The notes: generated by a model from the sequence alone, not told the origin. A stretch of 64,000 nucleotides of DNA from an uncultured Ruminiclostridium sp. (GCA_934454635.1 CAKSFR010000001.1:62001-126000); one strand, 5' to 3'. Counted from the first letter of the stretch, positions 18,363 through 28,239 are shown. Numbers and translations: made by a program.

Positions 18363-18929
18363 ATGAAAAGAATAAATATGATTATCGGAAAAAAACAGAT
18401 TGTTCTTGCGGGGCTTACGGTTCTGCTCGGTGTTGCCGTATATGTGAATTATCTCTATTCCTCTTCGGGGGTAAAGACTGCTGAGCCTGAAAGCGCTGAA
18501 ACATCCAATTACGGAGATGTAAAATTCGTTTCCGCTGATACAGTCGGAAAGCAGGAGATAAGCGTTTCCGCAACGGATTCCGACGCGTATTTTGCGCAGG
18601 CGCGCCTTGATAAACAGCAGAGCAGAGACGAAGCGGTCGAGGTTCTTCAAAGCTTCTATTTCGGAGGAGATTCCACAGCCGACGAGCTTGAAGTGATCGC
18701 GCAGGACGTTATAGCTGTCGGGAATTACATTGAAACCGAATCGAAAGTGGAGAATCTGCTGAAAGCGCAGGGCTTCAGCGAAGCGTTATGCTATTTATCC
18801 GATACCTCGGCAAATGTTATAGTAAAAACGAATGGGTTGGATACTGCACAAGCTGCACAAATTAAAAGCACGCTTTTAGGTGAAATTGCTATACCCGCAG
18901 AAAATATTACAATAGTTGAAATAAAATAG
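18363..18929 (+). CDS. spoIIIAH: Stage III sporulation protein AH
   Basis: The 188-aa protein has one N-terminal membrane helix (about 11-29), a low-complexity acidic linker and a C-terminal ring-building domain (ESKVENLLKAQGFSEALCYL onward). SpoIIIAH binds the forespore protein SpoIIQ across the septum. It is the last gene of the operon and is followed by the asp23 promoter. Confidence 0.93.
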   Translation: MKRINMIIGKKQIVLAGLTVLLGVAVYVNYLYSSSGVKTAEPESAETSNYGDVKFVSADTVGKQEISVSATDSDAYFAQARLDKQQSRDEAVEVLQSFYFGGDSTADELEVIAQDVIAVGNYIETESKVENLLKAQGFSEALCYLSDTSANVIVKTNGLDTAQAAQIKSTLLGEIAIPAENITIVEIK

Positions 18930-18958
18930 TTGTACATTTCGGATTTTTGTGCTATAAT
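18930..18958 (+). promoter_or_regulatory. Promoter for asp23 and the following run
   Basis: TTGTAC (18930-18935), 17-bp spacer, TATAAT (18953-18958). It separates vegetative transcription of asp23-nusB from the sporulation operon upstream. Confidence 0.75.
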
Positions 18959-19039
18959 ATTCTAAAAGTATGTTAATATGTACTTTTGGAATATCCGCTT
19001 GTCGGGTATACATAAATTATCCGGAAGGAATGAACGACT

Positions 19040-19396
19040 ATGAATAAAACTGCTACTACTGCGGGAAAGCTCAAAATTTCCGGCAACACAATACTGAAAA
19101 TCGCCGAAGCCGCAGCAGCCGAAATAAACGGCGTTATACTTGCTGCCGATATAAGACCTGCGTTTATAAAAGAGCCTGCGGCGCTTATTGAAAAGTACCT
19201 TGCGCCGATAAAGGTGCATATCTCGTCCGACGCGGCAGTTATTGATATTTCAATTTACATTGCTCAGGGCTATAAGGCTCACGAAGTTGCAAAGGCGGTT
19301 CAGGAAAACGTTAAGTCTACGGTTCAGAGCATGACGGGAATTGCCGTTGCAAAGGTGAATGTAAAGATCGCAGGAATACGCACAAATAAAAATTGA
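19040..19396 (+). CDS. Asp23/Gls24 family envelope stress protein (YqhY-like)
   Basis: The 118-aa protein carries the Asp23 pattern GKLKISGNTILKIAEAAA...GV and an HV-(E/K)-I(S/D)I beta strand pair. It matches YqhY, which sits between accBC and nusB in Bacillus and is linked to control of acetyl-CoA carboxylase and to envelope stress. Here too nusB follows. AGGAATG precedes the ATG. Its molecular action is not established. Confidence 0.85.
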   Translation: MNKTATTAGKLKISGNTILKIAEAAAAEINGVILAADIRPAFIKEPAALIEKYLAPIKVHISSDAAVIDISIYIAQGYKAHEVAKAVQENVKSTVQSMTGIAVAKVNVKIAGIRTNKN

Positions 19397-19403
19397 CGCG
19401 AAA

Positions 19404-19425
19404 ACCCTCCGCAAAAACGGAGGGT
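19404..19425 (+). terminator. Hairpin between asp23 and nusB, possible attenuator
   Basis: Perfect stem ACCCTCCG / CGGAGGGT with a CAAAA-type loop. No clean T run follows directly (ATTCGGCGTTTCTTT), so it may be a weak terminator or an mRNA processing hairpin. Confidence 0.5.
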
Positions 19426-19470
19426 ATTCGGCGTTTCTTTGACGGATAAAAAGAAAGGACATATCTTTTA

Positions 19471-19878
19471 ATGACAAGACGTGAAATAAGAGAAGAGGTT
19501 TTTTTGCTTCTTTTTCAGAACGAACTCAGCGGAATCGACATAGATGAAACCACGGAGGCGTGCGAAGAAGCATTTGAATTGGAAAAAAACAGCGAAGCTG
19601 TTTCTACCGCAAAGAAGATTGCGGAAAAATACAGTGAGCTTGATGAAATAATCGGAAAATACAGCGAAAAGCGCGAGGTTTCGCGCATTTCTAAAGTGAA
19701 CAAGACTATCCTGAGGCTTGCAGTTTATGAGGTGCTTTACTGCCCGAATATTCCCGCAAAGGTTGCTGCAAACGAAGCGGTCGAACTGTCGAAAAAGTAC
19801 GCCGAAAAGCAGGACAGCGCTTTTATAAACGGCGTTCTCGGAAGCTTCATAAAGGACTCCGAAAATGACTCCGAATAA
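19471..19878 (+). CDS. nusB: Transcription antitermination protein NusB
   Basis: The 135-aa all-helical protein has the NusB motifs REEVFLLLFQNE near the N-terminus and the C-terminal PAKVAANEAVELSKKY plus FINGVLG segments. NusB with NusE (S10) binds boxA RNA in rRNA transcripts. AAAGGAC precedes the ATG, and the gene overlaps xseA by 14 nt. Confidence 0.93.
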   Translation: MTRREIREEVFLLLFQNELSGIDIDETTEACEEAFELEKNSEAVSTAKKIAEKYSELDEIIGKYSEKREVSRISKVNKTILRLAVYEVLYCPNIPAKVAANEAVELSKKYAEKQDSAFINGVLGSFIKDSENDSE

Positions 19879-21076
19879 ACCGTTTGTCGTTACAGTTTCT
19901 CAGCTCAACAGGCGTATCTCGGTGCTTCTTTCGGGCGAAAAAACGTTTGCGGATCTGTGTGTTCGCGGAGAAATATCCAATCTTGTAATGCATTATAAAT
20001 CCGGACATATTTATTTTTCGCTGAAAGACGAAACGGCGTCGGTAAAAGCGGTAATGTTCCGCTCTAACGCAGAAAAGCTTACATTTCTGCCGGAGGACGG
20101 AATGAGCGTTGTCGTTCGCGGTTCGGTTCAGTGTTTCGAGCGCGACGGCGTGTATCAGATATACGTCAATGAAATTATTCGCGAGGGAGCAGGAAAGCAG
20201 GCTGCTGCGTTTGAACTGCTTAAAGAAAAGCTGTCTGCCGAGGGTTTATTTTCACAAAAGCGCGATATTCCTAAGTTTCCACGAAAAATTGCGGTAGTAA
20301 CTTCTGAGACGGGCGCTGCTTTGCAGGATATTTTAAATATTCTGAACAGGCGTTATCCTATAGTTAAGGTTATGCTTATTCCGGTTACGGTTCAGGGAGA
20401 AAGCGCCCCGGAGTCTATTGCCGAGGGAATAATGAAAGCAAACGATACCGACGCAGATGTGATAATTTTCGGCCGCGGCGGCGGTTCCGCCGAGGATCTC
20501 TCTGCATTCAACACCGAGATTGTCGCAAGAGCTGTTTTTGCAAGCGCAACACCTACGATATCGGCAGTCGGGCATGAAATTGATTTCAGCATAGCCGATT
20601 TTGTCGCAGATATGCGCGCGCCGACTCCGAGCGCGGCAGCAGAACTTGCCGTTCCCGATAAGGATACTCTTTCGGCTGCGCTTGACGTTTACAAGTCGCG
20701 CATAGAAAAGCAGGTTTTATCGCTTTTTGACAGGAAACTGAGCGGCGCTGAAAATACATACGAAAAAATACGCGCTAAAAATCCTGTTCAGAATCTGCGA
20801 AATAATGAACAGCTTCTGGAAAACCGCTGTAATGAAATACGCGGTAAAATGCAGTCGATACTGCGAAGCCGCGAACAGCTTATCTATGCAAAGGCGGCTG
20901 TTATATCTGCGCTCAATCCGCTTGCGGTATTGCTGCGGGGATATTCGATCGCGTATAAGGACGGCGGCGTTATCGGAAGCGTTAAAAATGTAAAAAAAGG
21001 CGATGAGATAGTCGTAAGATTATCAGACGGTGAAATCACTGCCGTTGTTGAAACAGCGGAAGCGAAAGGAATATGA
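19865..21076 (+). CDS. xseA: Exodeoxyribonuclease VII large subunit
   Basis: The 403-aa protein has an N-terminal OB domain (FADLCVRGEISN...HYKSGHIYFSLKD), the catalytic core with VVTSETGAALQDIL, GRGGGSAEDL and ISAVGHEIDF, and a C-terminal coiled coil. Together with XseB it degrades single-stranded DNA from both ends. It overlaps nusB and is followed 1 nt later by xseB. Confidence 0.94.
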   Translation: MTPNKPFVVTVSQLNRRISVLLSGEKTFADLCVRGEISNLVMHYKSGHIYFSLKDETASVKAVMFRSNAEKLTFLPEDGMSVVVRGSVQCFERDGVYQIYVNEIIREGAGKQAAAFELLKEKLSAEGLFSQKRDIPKFPRKIAVVTSETGAALQDILNILNRRYPIVKVMLIPVTVQGESAPESIAEGIMKANDTDADVIIFGRGGGSAEDLSAFNTEIVARAVFASATPTISAVGHEIDFSIADFVADMRAPTPSAAAELAVPDKDTLSAALDVYKSRIEKQVLSLFDRKLSGAENTYEKIRAKNPVQNLRNNEQLLENRCNEIRGKMQSILRSREQLIYAKAAVISALNPLAVLLRGYSIAYKDGGVIGSVKNVKKGDEIVVRLSDGEITAVVETAEAKGI

Positions 21077-21077
21077 A

Positions 21078-21254
21078 ATGAAGTTTGAAGAAGCGTATAA
21101 AAGATTGGGAGAAATTTCGGCTGAAATGGATAAAAGCGACCTCCCGCTGGATAAGGCGGTTGACCTTTATTCGGAGGCGGCAGCTTTGATTGAAAACTGC
21201 AAAAAAGAGATAGAGAACGCAAAGTTAGAGGTAGAAAAAATTGACAGAACTTGA
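21078..21254 (+). CDS. xseB: Exodeoxyribonuclease VII small subunit
   Basis: The 58-aa helical protein shows the XseB pattern FEEAYKRLGEI...LPLDKAVDLYSEAAAL. It starts at the ATG right after the xseA stop (GAAAGGAATATGA upstream) and overlaps ispA by 14 nt. The longer frame that begins inside xseA is not needed. Confidence 0.93.
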   Translation: MKFEEAYKRLGEISAEMDKSDLPLDKAVDLYSEAAALIENCKKEIENAKLEVEKIDRT

Positions 21255-22143
21255 ATTTGAAAAGAAATATAAGCAGTTTGAACAGCTGCTGAATATTTCT
21301 GTAAAAGAACGTCTTGATTATAAAGAACCGTTTCTTCAGAAGCGTGTTCTTGAAGCTGCGGAATACAGCCTTAAAGCGGGCGGAAAACGTATCAGACCAG
21401 TGCTTGCTTTTGCGTTATGCGAGGCGTGCGGGGCAGGCGCTGAGAAAGCAAAAGCCGTCGCTTGCGCAATAGAGTTTATGCATACTTTTTCGCTTATTCA
21501 TGACGATTTGCCTTGCATGGACAATGATGATTTAAGGCGCGGACAGCCCAGCTGCCACAAAAAATTTGATGAAGCGACCGCACTTCTTGCAGGCGACGCA
21601 CTTGCGATACTGCCGTTTGAGATAATTGCAAAAGCTGCGGAAAAAGGCGAAATTTCCGCTTCTGCGGGGGTAAAGGCTGCCGCATATTTGGCGCAGGCTG
21701 CCGGAATAACGGGAATGATAGGCGGTCAGCAGATAGATACGCAGCAGGGGCTTGAAATTTCGCCGGAACAAACGTTGGAAATGTATTTGATGAAAACCTC
21801 GGCATTGCTTCGTGCTGCTTGCTGCTGCGGCGTTATTTGCGCAGAGCCTGAAAACGAGAAGAAGTACCTTGAAGCGGCGGAAACGTATGCGGAAAACTTG
21901 GGGCTTGCGTTTCAGCTTATTGATGACATTCTTGATATAACGAGTACAAGCGAAATGTTAGGAAAACCGATAGGAAGCGACGAACGCGACGGTAAGGAAA
22001 CCTATGCGTCAGTGTGCGGAATTGAAAAAGCAAGACAAAAAGCTGCGGAATTTACCGAAAATGCGCTGAATGCGCTGAATGCTTTTGAAGAACACGAATT
22101 TCTTTCGGCGCTTACCGAAAAACTTTTGTACAGGACGAAATAA
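21241..22143 (+). CDS. ispA: Farnesyl/geranyl diphosphate synthase
   Basis: The 300-aa polyprenyl synthase has the first Asp-rich motif HDDLPCMDNDD (about 85-95), the GGQQID motif and the second Asp-rich motif LIDDILD. It extends DMAPP with IPP to C10 or C15 for quinones and lipid carriers. Translation starts at a TTG inside xseB, 7 nt after GAGGT. Grouping with dxs, two genes downstream, places two isoprenoid steps in one run. Confidence 0.92.
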   Translation: MTELEFEKKYKQFEQLLNISVKERLDYKEPFLQKRVLEAAEYSLKAGGKRIRPVLAFALCEACGAGAEKAKAVACAIEFMHTFSLIHDDLPCMDNDDLRRGQPSCHKKFDEATALLAGDALAILPFEIIAKAAEKGEISASAGVKAAAYLAQAAGITGMIGGQQIDTQQGLEISPEQTLEMYLMKTSALLRAACCCGVICAEPENEKKYLEAAETYAENLGLAFQLIDDILDITSTSEMLGKPIGSDERDGKETYASVCGIEKARQKAAEFTENALNALNAFEEHEFLSALTEKLLYRTK

Positions 22144-22179
22144 ATCCACAGTCCGGCTTACCGGCGGAAAGGAAGTTAA

Positions 22180-22680
22180 ATGAGAACCGACCAATTTAAT
22201 GTTGTACTCATTGCGGCTGTTCTAGGCTGGGCGATAGCCCAGATACTCAAAACAATATCCTATGCTATAAAATATAAAACATTTAATCCGGAGCGCATTA
22301 TGGGTTCGGGTGGAATGCCGTCGTCGCACTCTGCGATGGTAAGCGCTCTCGCGATAACAACATTTCGCGTATGCGGAATAACTTCTCCGGAATTTGCGCT
22401 TGCAATGACGTTTGCGCTTATCGTTATGTACGACGCCTGCGGGGTGCGCAGAGCTTCGGGTCTGCACGCCCATGAGATAAACCGTTTGCGCAAAATTGTT
22501 GAAAAGCTGGATGATGAGGTCGTTGAACGGCTCGATGAAGAAATCGATCTTGAGTTAAATGATGAGGACGAGGACAACAAAGAGCTTAAAGAGCTGCTTG
22601 GACATACGCCTTTTCAGGTTATATGCGGGGCGCTGCTCGGGATTCTGATAGGAATGGTGATTCCTATTCAGATTATATAA
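22180..22680 (+). CDS. Divergent PAP2 family membrane protein (DUF212)
   Basis: The 166-aa protein has membrane helices at about 8-26, 55-78 and the C-terminus, with the motifs GGMPSSHSAMVSAL and VMYDACGVRRASG that define the DUF212 (YuiD) family, distantly related to PAP2 phosphatases and vanadium haloperoxidases. A very acidic loop lies at about 107-133. The gene sits between ispA and dxs, so a prenyl-phosphate substrate is possible, but that is only inference. Confidence 0.85.
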   Translation: MRTDQFNVVLIAAVLGWAIAQILKTISYAIKYKTFNPERIMGSGGMPSSHSAMVSALAITTFRVCGITSPEFALAMTFALIVMYDACGVRRASGLHAHEINRLRKIVEKLDDEVVERLDEEIDLELNDEDEDNKELKELLGHTPFQVICGALLGILIGMVIPIQII

Positions 22681-22701
22681 ATCGAAAAAGGGTGAGAAGA
22701 A

Positions 22702-24501
22702 GTGCTTTTATCTGAAAACCTGTCGTCGCAGTCTGTCGGCAATATGTCGGTTTCCGAGCTTGAAGAGCTTTGCGCTGAAATACGGGGTTTTCTGATCGAA
22801 AACATTCCGAAAACCGGCGGTCATTTGGCATCAAATCTCGGTACAGTTGAACTTACCGTAGCTTTACATAAGGTTTTTACAACCCCGCAGGATAAATTCA
22901 TTTTCGATGTCGGACATCAATCGTATACGCATAAAATAATCACGGGCAGATACGGAGAATTTTCAAAGCTTCGGTGCGAGGGAGGTATTTCCGGATTTCC
23001 GCGATCTTCGGAGTCTGAGCATGACGCATTTATCGGAGGACACAGCAGTATTTCGATTTCGGCTGCGCTGGGAATAGCAAAGGCTATGGAGCTTCAGCAC
23101 AAAAAAGGAGATGTTGTGGCGATAATCGGCGACGGTGCGCTTACGGGCGGTGAAGCGTATGAGGGGCTAAACAATGTCAGTAAGATCTCCGGTAATCTGA
23201 TTATTGTGCTTAATGATAATCAGATGTCAATATCCAAAAACCACGGAGTTGTTGCGGATTATTTAACCAAAATGCGTTCCTCAAAATCCTATTATGACAA
23301 AAAAGAGGCTGTTAAGCAGTTTCTTGACAAATCGGCAGTCGGAAAAGAGCTATCAAAGTCCATAAGTGGCACAAAGGATCTTATTAAATTTGCAATTTAT
23401 CAGAGCAATATTTTTGAAAGCCTTGGTTTTAAATATTTGGGACCGATTGACGGGCATAACATCGAAAAACTGATAGAAGTTTTTACGATTGCAAAGCTGA
23501 CCGACGAGCCGTGTATTGTTCATGTCAAGACAAAAAAAGGAAAAGGATATGCGCCCGCAGAGGAAAATTCTGGCGAATATCACGGAATATCACGAAAGAC
23601 TCAGCCGACAGTGCACACTCTCAGTTATTCTGAGGTCATGGGCAGAGAGCTTTTTAATATAGCGAAGAATGATTCATATATTTGTGCAGTCACTGCGGCA
23701 ATGAAATATGCCACGGGTTTGCAGCATTTTGCAAAGGCGTTTCCGGAGAGATTTTTCGATGTGGGAATTGCCGAGCAGCACGCACTCACGTTTTGCTGCG
23801 GACTTGCTTCACAGGGGATGACTCCTGTTTTTGCGGTTTATTCAACATTTCTGCAAAGATGTTTCGACCAGATAATACACGACGCTGCAATTGAAAAAAA
23901 GCATATTATTCTTTGCGTGGATCGTGCCGGGTTTGTCGGCGAGGACGGTGAAACGCATCAGGGCTTGTTTGATGTTCCGCTGCTGCTTTCGGTTCCCGGA
24001 GTTACGATTTACACTCCCATTGACGCATCTTCGCTTAGGTTCGCTCTGCACAGGGCGGTGAACGAGGACGGGATATGCGTTATACGTTATCCGCGCGCTT
24101 TTAGCCGCGATCTGAATATGCAGTGCTTTAACGAACTGATCTATTCAGGAAAAAAATCCGACATTCTGCTGATAAGCTATGGCAGAATATGCGAAAATAT
24201 TACAGGGCATGACGGGACGGACAGCCTTTGCCTGAATCGGATAAAGCCGTTTCCGCAGAAAGCTTTTGAAATAATGCGGGGCTATGAAAAGATATATTTT
24301 TTTGAGGAAAGCATGAAAGCAGGCGGCGTTGGCGAAAAGGTTATGAATGAACTTTATTCTCGGGGATTCGGCGGAAAGTTTATGATAACGGCAGTAAATG
24401 AAGAATTTATTTCTGCCGCTGAGGTCGAATCGCAGCTGCGGCACTGTAAGCTTGACCGTAATTCAATAAAGCAAATGGTGGAAAATGAAAGAAAGACTTG
24501 A
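22702..24501 (+). CDS. dxs: 1-deoxy-D-xylulose-5-phosphate synthase
   Basis: The 599-aa thiamine diphosphate enzyme makes DXP from pyruvate and glyceraldehyde 3-phosphate, the entry step of the MEP isoprenoid pathway. Visible are FDVGHQSY, the ThDP motif GDGALTGGEAYEGLNN, GPIDGHN, and the C-terminal DVGIAEQHA. It is slightly shorter than the usual 620-630 residues but no motif is missing. Translation starts at GTG after a GGGTGAG sequence, and the gene overlaps tlyA by 17 nt. Confidence 0.95.
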   Translation: MLLSENLSSQSVGNMSVSELEELCAEIRGFLIENIPKTGGHLASNLGTVELTVALHKVFTTPQDKFIFDVGHQSYTHKIITGRYGEFSKLRCEGGISGFPRSSESEHDAFIGGHSSISISAALGIAKAMELQHKKGDVVAIIGDGALTGGEAYEGLNNVSKISGNLIIVLNDNQMSISKNHGVVADYLTKMRSSKSYYDKKEAVKQFLDKSAVGKELSKSISGTKDLIKFAIYQSNIFESLGFKYLGPIDGHNIEKLIEVFTIAKLTDEPCIVHVKTKKGKGYAPAEENSGEYHGISRKTQPTVHTLSYSEVMGRELFNIAKNDSYICAVTAAMKYATGLQHFAKAFPERFFDVGIAEQHALTFCCGLASQGMTPVFAVYSTFLQRCFDQIIHDAAIEKKHIILCVDRAGFVGEDGETHQGLFDVPLLLSVPGVTIYTPIDASSLRFALHRAVNEDGICVIRYPRAFSRDLNMQCFNELIYSGKKSDILLISYGRICENITGHDGTDSLCLNRIKPFPQKAFEIMRGYEKIYFFEESMKAGGVGEKVMNELYSRGFGGKFMITAVNEEFISAAEVESQLRHCKLDRNSIKQMVENERKT

Positions 24502-25246
24502 CAAGATACTCACTGACCTTTCACTGGTCAGAAGCCGCACTTCCGCAGCGCAGCTCATAAAGGAAGGCTGCGTTTCGGTAAACGGAACGACTGTAACACG
24601 TCCCGCAGAACAGTTTGACAGCGAAACGGATAAATTTGAAATAAACGAACAGTCTGATATTCTTAAATATGTTGGACGCGGCGGGCTGAAACTCGAAAAA
24701 GCAATATCGGATTTTTCTATAAGTCTTGACGGAAAAATTTGCATGGATATTGGAGCCTCTACCGGGGGATTTACCGATTGTATGCTGAAAAACGGAGCCT
24801 CTCGCGTTTATTCGGTGGATGTGGGGCACGATCAGCTCGCGCAAATACTGCGTTCCGATAAACGCGTAGTTTCGCTTGAAGGGCTTGATATACGCAGCGC
24901 AGGAGAGCGTGAAATTCCCGAAAAAATCGATTTTTTCAGCATTGACGTTTCATTCATCTCTCTTAAATTGATTTTGCCGGAGTTGAAAAGATTCTGTGCA
25001 GAAAAGTCCGAATGTGTTGCGCTTATCAAACCACAGTTTGAATACGGAAAACATAAAATCGGCAAAAACGGCGTCATTAAAGACAGAAAAATTCATCAAA
25101 AAATAACGTCTGATATGTGCGATTTTGCGGTTGGACTTGGATATCGGAGCATTTCTGTTATACCGTCTCCAATAAAAGGCGGTGATGGAAACACGGAATT
25201 TCTTATGCACTTTTTTATCGGGGAAGCGGAGGAAAAATCACAATGA
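24485..25246 (+). CDS. tlyA: TlyA family rRNA (cytidine-2'-O)-methyltransferase
   Basis: The 253-aa protein combines an N-terminal S4 RNA-binding domain (RLDKILTDLSL...LIKEGCVSVNG) with an FtsJ-like methyltransferase (YVGRGGLKLEKA, MDIGASTGGFTDC, ALIKPQFE). In mycobacteria TlyA methylates 16S and 23S rRNA and makes ribosomes capreomycin-sensitive. The order dxs-tlyA-nadK-argR-recN is a classic Firmicute arrangement. Confidence 0.92.
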   Translation: MKERLDKILTDLSLVRSRTSAAQLIKEGCVSVNGTTVTRPAEQFDSETDKFEINEQSDILKYVGRGGLKLEKAISDFSISLDGKICMDIGASTGGFTDCMLKNGASRVYSVDVGHDQLAQILRSDKRVVSLEGLDIRSAGEREIPEKIDFFSIDVSFISLKLILPELKRFCAEKSECVALIKPQFEYGKHKIGKNGVIKDRKIHQKITSDMCDFAVGLGYRSISVIPSPIKGGDGNTEFLMHFFIGEAEEKSQ

Positions 25247-26097
25247 AGGTTTTGATTTGCAGCAATCTGAAAAAAGAAAAGACGCTTGAGGTATTGCCCG
25301 AAGTAGTAAATATTCTGACCGAAAGCGGCATGACTGCGGCGATGACCGAGTCTGCTGCTGAATTTTATAACAGTCCGTGCGTTGAATATATTTCCGAGCC
25401 GCTTTCACTCAGCAAAATCGATGTTATTCTGACTGTCGGAGGCGATGGCACTATTCTTAAGTGGGCAAAAAAAGCGGCTCTTGCCGATAAGCCTCTTATC
25501 GGTATAAATACAGGCAGGCTGGGATTTATGACATCTCTCGAACCGGAAGAACTTCGGCTGCTTTCGGAGCTTAAAACGGGCAATTACTCGGTCAGCAAAA
25601 GAATGCTTATGAAAGCGACTATACTTTCCGAAAAAAAGTCTGTCAGTTATCTGGCTCTGAATGATATAGTGTTTTCAAAGGACAGCTATTCAAAGCTGCC
25701 TGAATTTTCGGTTTGCATCAACGGCTTTGTTGTTTCAAGGCTGCGTGCGGACGGGCTTATTTTAAGCACTCCGACCGGTTCGACTGCTTACGCGCTGTCT
25801 GCCGGCGGTCCGATAATAGAACCCGACGCCGAATGTATGGAGCTTACCCCGCTTTGTGCGCATACGCTGCTTAACAGACCCATGATATTCAGCGGAAACG
25901 ACGAAATATCGGTTTCGTATAAAGGATATGAGGGCAGCGCAGTAAATGTAAGCGTTGATGGGGACAGCGGAATTTACTTCGGCGAAAACGACAGGATAGT
26001 TATTTCAAAATCTCCCGTTGCGTTTAAACTGATAGATATAAACGGTAATAGCTTTTATAACGCATTGAATAATAAGCTGTTAAGACCTTTGAAATAG
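25243..26097 (+). CDS. nadK: NAD kinase
   Basis: The 284-aa protein phosphorylates NAD to NADP. It has the GGDGTIL motif (about 66-72), NTGRLGFM, LNDIVFSK and STPTGSTAYALSAGGPI, all typical of NadK. The start overlaps the tlyA stop by 4 nt. Confidence 0.94.
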   Translation: MKVLICSNLKKEKTLEVLPEVVNILTESGMTAAMTESAAEFYNSPCVEYISEPLSLSKIDVILTVGGDGTILKWAKKAALADKPLIGINTGRLGFMTSLEPEELRLLSELKTGNYSVSKRMLMKATILSEKKSVSYLALNDIVFSKDSYSKLPEFSVCINGFVVSRLRADGLILSTPTGSTAYALSAGGPIIEPDAECMELTPLCAHTLLNRPMIFSGNDEISVSYKGYEGSAVNVSVDGDSGIYFGENDRIVISKSPVAFKLIDINGNSFYNALNNKLLRPLK

Positions 26098-26115
26098 GGA
26101 AAAGGAGCGGCAAAT

Positions 26116-26553
26116 ATGAAAAGAAGCAGGCAAGCGGAAATTCTTTCGATTATTGCACAGGAAGAAATCGAAAATCAAGAGATGCTTATACAAAAGCTGA
26201 AAGAGCGCGGCTACAGCGCAACTCAGGCAACTATATCGCGTGATATCAACGAGCTTAACCTTGAAAAAGCAATATCCAAAAACGGGGTGAGCTGCTATAT
26301 GAAAGCTAAGCGCGCCAACGGAATGCACTTTGAGAACATTTTTCAGCAGTCTGTCGTAAATATCGACTATGCCGGCAACATAATTTGCATTAAATGCCGT
26401 TCGGGTCTTGCAAACGGAGCCTGCATAACGCTCGAGGGCATGAACATCGACTCGGTCGTCGGAACGATCGCCGGCGATGATACTTTTTTTGTGCTTGCGC
26501 GCACAGAAAACGACGCCAAAAATATTGCGGCGCATCTCAGAAAATTACTTTAA
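26116..26553 (+). CDS. argR: Arginine repressor ArgR/AhrC
   Basis: The 145-aa protein has an N-terminal winged helix (ERGYSATQATISRDINELNL) and a C-terminal oligomerisation domain with GNIICIKCRSGLANGAC and the GDDTFFVL arginine-contact region. ArgR hexamers sense arginine and control arginine genes. Its place directly before recN is typical. GGAAAAGGAG precedes the ATG. Confidence 0.93.
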   Translation: MKRSRQAEILSIIAQEEIENQEMLIQKLKERGYSATQATISRDINELNLEKAISKNGVSCYMKAKRANGMHFENIFQQSVVNIDYAGNIICIKCRSGLANGACITLEGMNIDSVVGTIAGDDTFFVLARTENDAKNIAAHLRKLL

Positions 26554-26568
26554 TCCGGAGGTAACGTT

Positions 26569-28239
26569 ATGCTGAAGGAGCTTTATATCGAAAATCTGGC
26601 GGTTATCGAAAAAGCCTCGATTTCTTTTACCGATAAGTTCAATGTTTTTTCCGGTGAAACAGGTGCGGGAAAGAGCGTGCTTATCGGCGCAATAAACGCT
26701 GTTCTCGGCGGGCGCATATCAAAGGACATTATCAGAACCGGTACGCAGAAAGCGTCGGTTACAGCACTTTTTGATTCTATTACCGCAAAAACAGCCGAAA
26801 AACTGGAAGAATACGGCTTTGAAAAAAGTGATGAACTCATTTTGCAGCGGGAATTTTCAGTTGACGGAAAGGGCATTGTAAGAATTGGAGGAAAACCGTC
26901 AACCGTGGCGATTTTAAAGGAAATTGCCGCAAGCCTTATTGATATTCACGGACAGCATGATAACCGTATTCTTGTAGATAATACGAATCAGCGTGAGCTG
27001 CTTGATAATTTTGCTGGAATAAAGTCTGAACTTCATGAATACGGAGAACTTTTTCGCAGTTTCTCTCAGCTTTTGCGAAAAATACGTCAGCTCGAAGATG
27101 ATGACGCAAGAAAAGATATGCGTATTGATGAGCTTACAAAGCAGATAGATGAAATTGCTCGGCTCAATCTGAAAAAAGGCGACGAAACAATCATTTCAGA
27201 AAAGCTGATTCGAGCAAGGAGTTTTGAACAGGTAAACAATGCGCTGCTTTCGGCGCAAAATGCTATAAGCGGCGACAGTGACGGCGGAAGCGGAGCAATT
27301 GATATGCTCGGCGCTGCGGCAAATTCTCTGCGTGCAATATCGGATTTCATTCCCGAATGCGGAGCGCTAAGCGAACGTCTTTCCGGTCTTATGATTGAGC
27401 TTGAAGATGTCGCGGGCGATATTTCAGACAACATTCCAGATGGAGAAGCGGAGGACGAGCTGCCTCTTCTCGAAGAAAAAATGAGCGATATTCTTCGCCT
27501 TAAACGGCGCTACAGTGCTGAACTTGATGAAATACTGGATATGTGCGACAGGTGGCGTGCAGAGCTTAATGAATTGTCCGACACGGATAATACGCTTGCG
27601 ATGCTCAACGAAGAAAAAAGAAAACTCGGGGAGCAGGTCAAGGAGCGTGCGCTTGAGCTTTCAAAAAAGCGAATTGCGGCGGCTTCTCGGCTTACCGAGG
27701 CAATTGCAGGGGAATTGAAATTTCTGGATATGCCAGATGTGCGGTTGGAATTTGCCGTAAACCACGGCAAGGTCACCGTAAACGGAATGGATGAGATTGA
27801 AATGCTTATTTCCGTGAATAAAGGCGAGGAGCTTAAACCGATAGCTAAGGTTGCTTCCGGCGGTGAGCTTTCGCGTATTATGCTTGCAATAAAAACGGTG
27901 CTTGCAGAACATGACGACACACCGACTATGATTTTCGATGAAATAGATACGGGTATAAGCGGCAGAGCGGCGCAAAAGGTCGGGAAAAAACTGTCAGAGC
28001 TTGCCGAAAAACGTCAGGTAATTTGCGTTACGCACCTTGCGCAGATAGCGGCGCTTTCTGACAATCATCTTCTCATTGAAAAGAAAACAGATGAAAACCG
28101 CACATACACAACTGTTCATACTCTTGATTATTATGAAAAAGTGCGTGAAATTGCCCGTATCATTTCAGGCGATGCAACAAACGATGTGTCTTTGCGCAAT
28201 GCCGAAGAACTTATAAAAAACAAGGAGCGGCAGATATGA
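26569..28239 (+). CDS. recN: DNA repair protein RecN
   Basis: The 556-aa SMC-like ATPase has Walker A GETGAGKS (about 28-35), the DIHGQHDN motif, two long coiled-coil arms, the signature SGGELSRIMLA and Walker B TMIFDEIDTGISG. It acts early at double-strand breaks. It overlaps the next gene by 4 nt. Confidence 0.94.
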   Translation: MLKELYIENLAVIEKASISFTDKFNVFSGETGAGKSVLIGAINAVLGGRISKDIIRTGTQKASVTALFDSITAKTAEKLEEYGFEKSDELILQREFSVDGKGIVRIGGKPSTVAILKEIAASLIDIHGQHDNRILVDNTNQRELLDNFAGIKSELHEYGELFRSFSQLLRKIRQLEDDDARKDMRIDELTKQIDEIARLNLKKGDETIISEKLIRARSFEQVNNALLSAQNAISGDSDGGSGAIDMLGAAANSLRAISDFIPECGALSERLSGLMIELEDVAGDISDNIPDGEAEDELPLLEEKMSDILRLKRRYSAELDEILDMCDRWRAELNELSDTDNTLAMLNEEKRKLGEQVKERALELSKKRIAAASRLTEAIAGELKFLDMPDVRLEFAVNHGKVTVNGMDEIEMLISVNKGEELKPIAKVASGGELSRIMLAIKTVLAEHDDTPTMIFDEIDTGISGRAAQKVGKKLSELAEKRQVICVTHLAQIAALSDNHLLIEKKTDENRTYTTVHTLDYYEKVREIARIISGDATNDVSLRNAEELIKNKERQI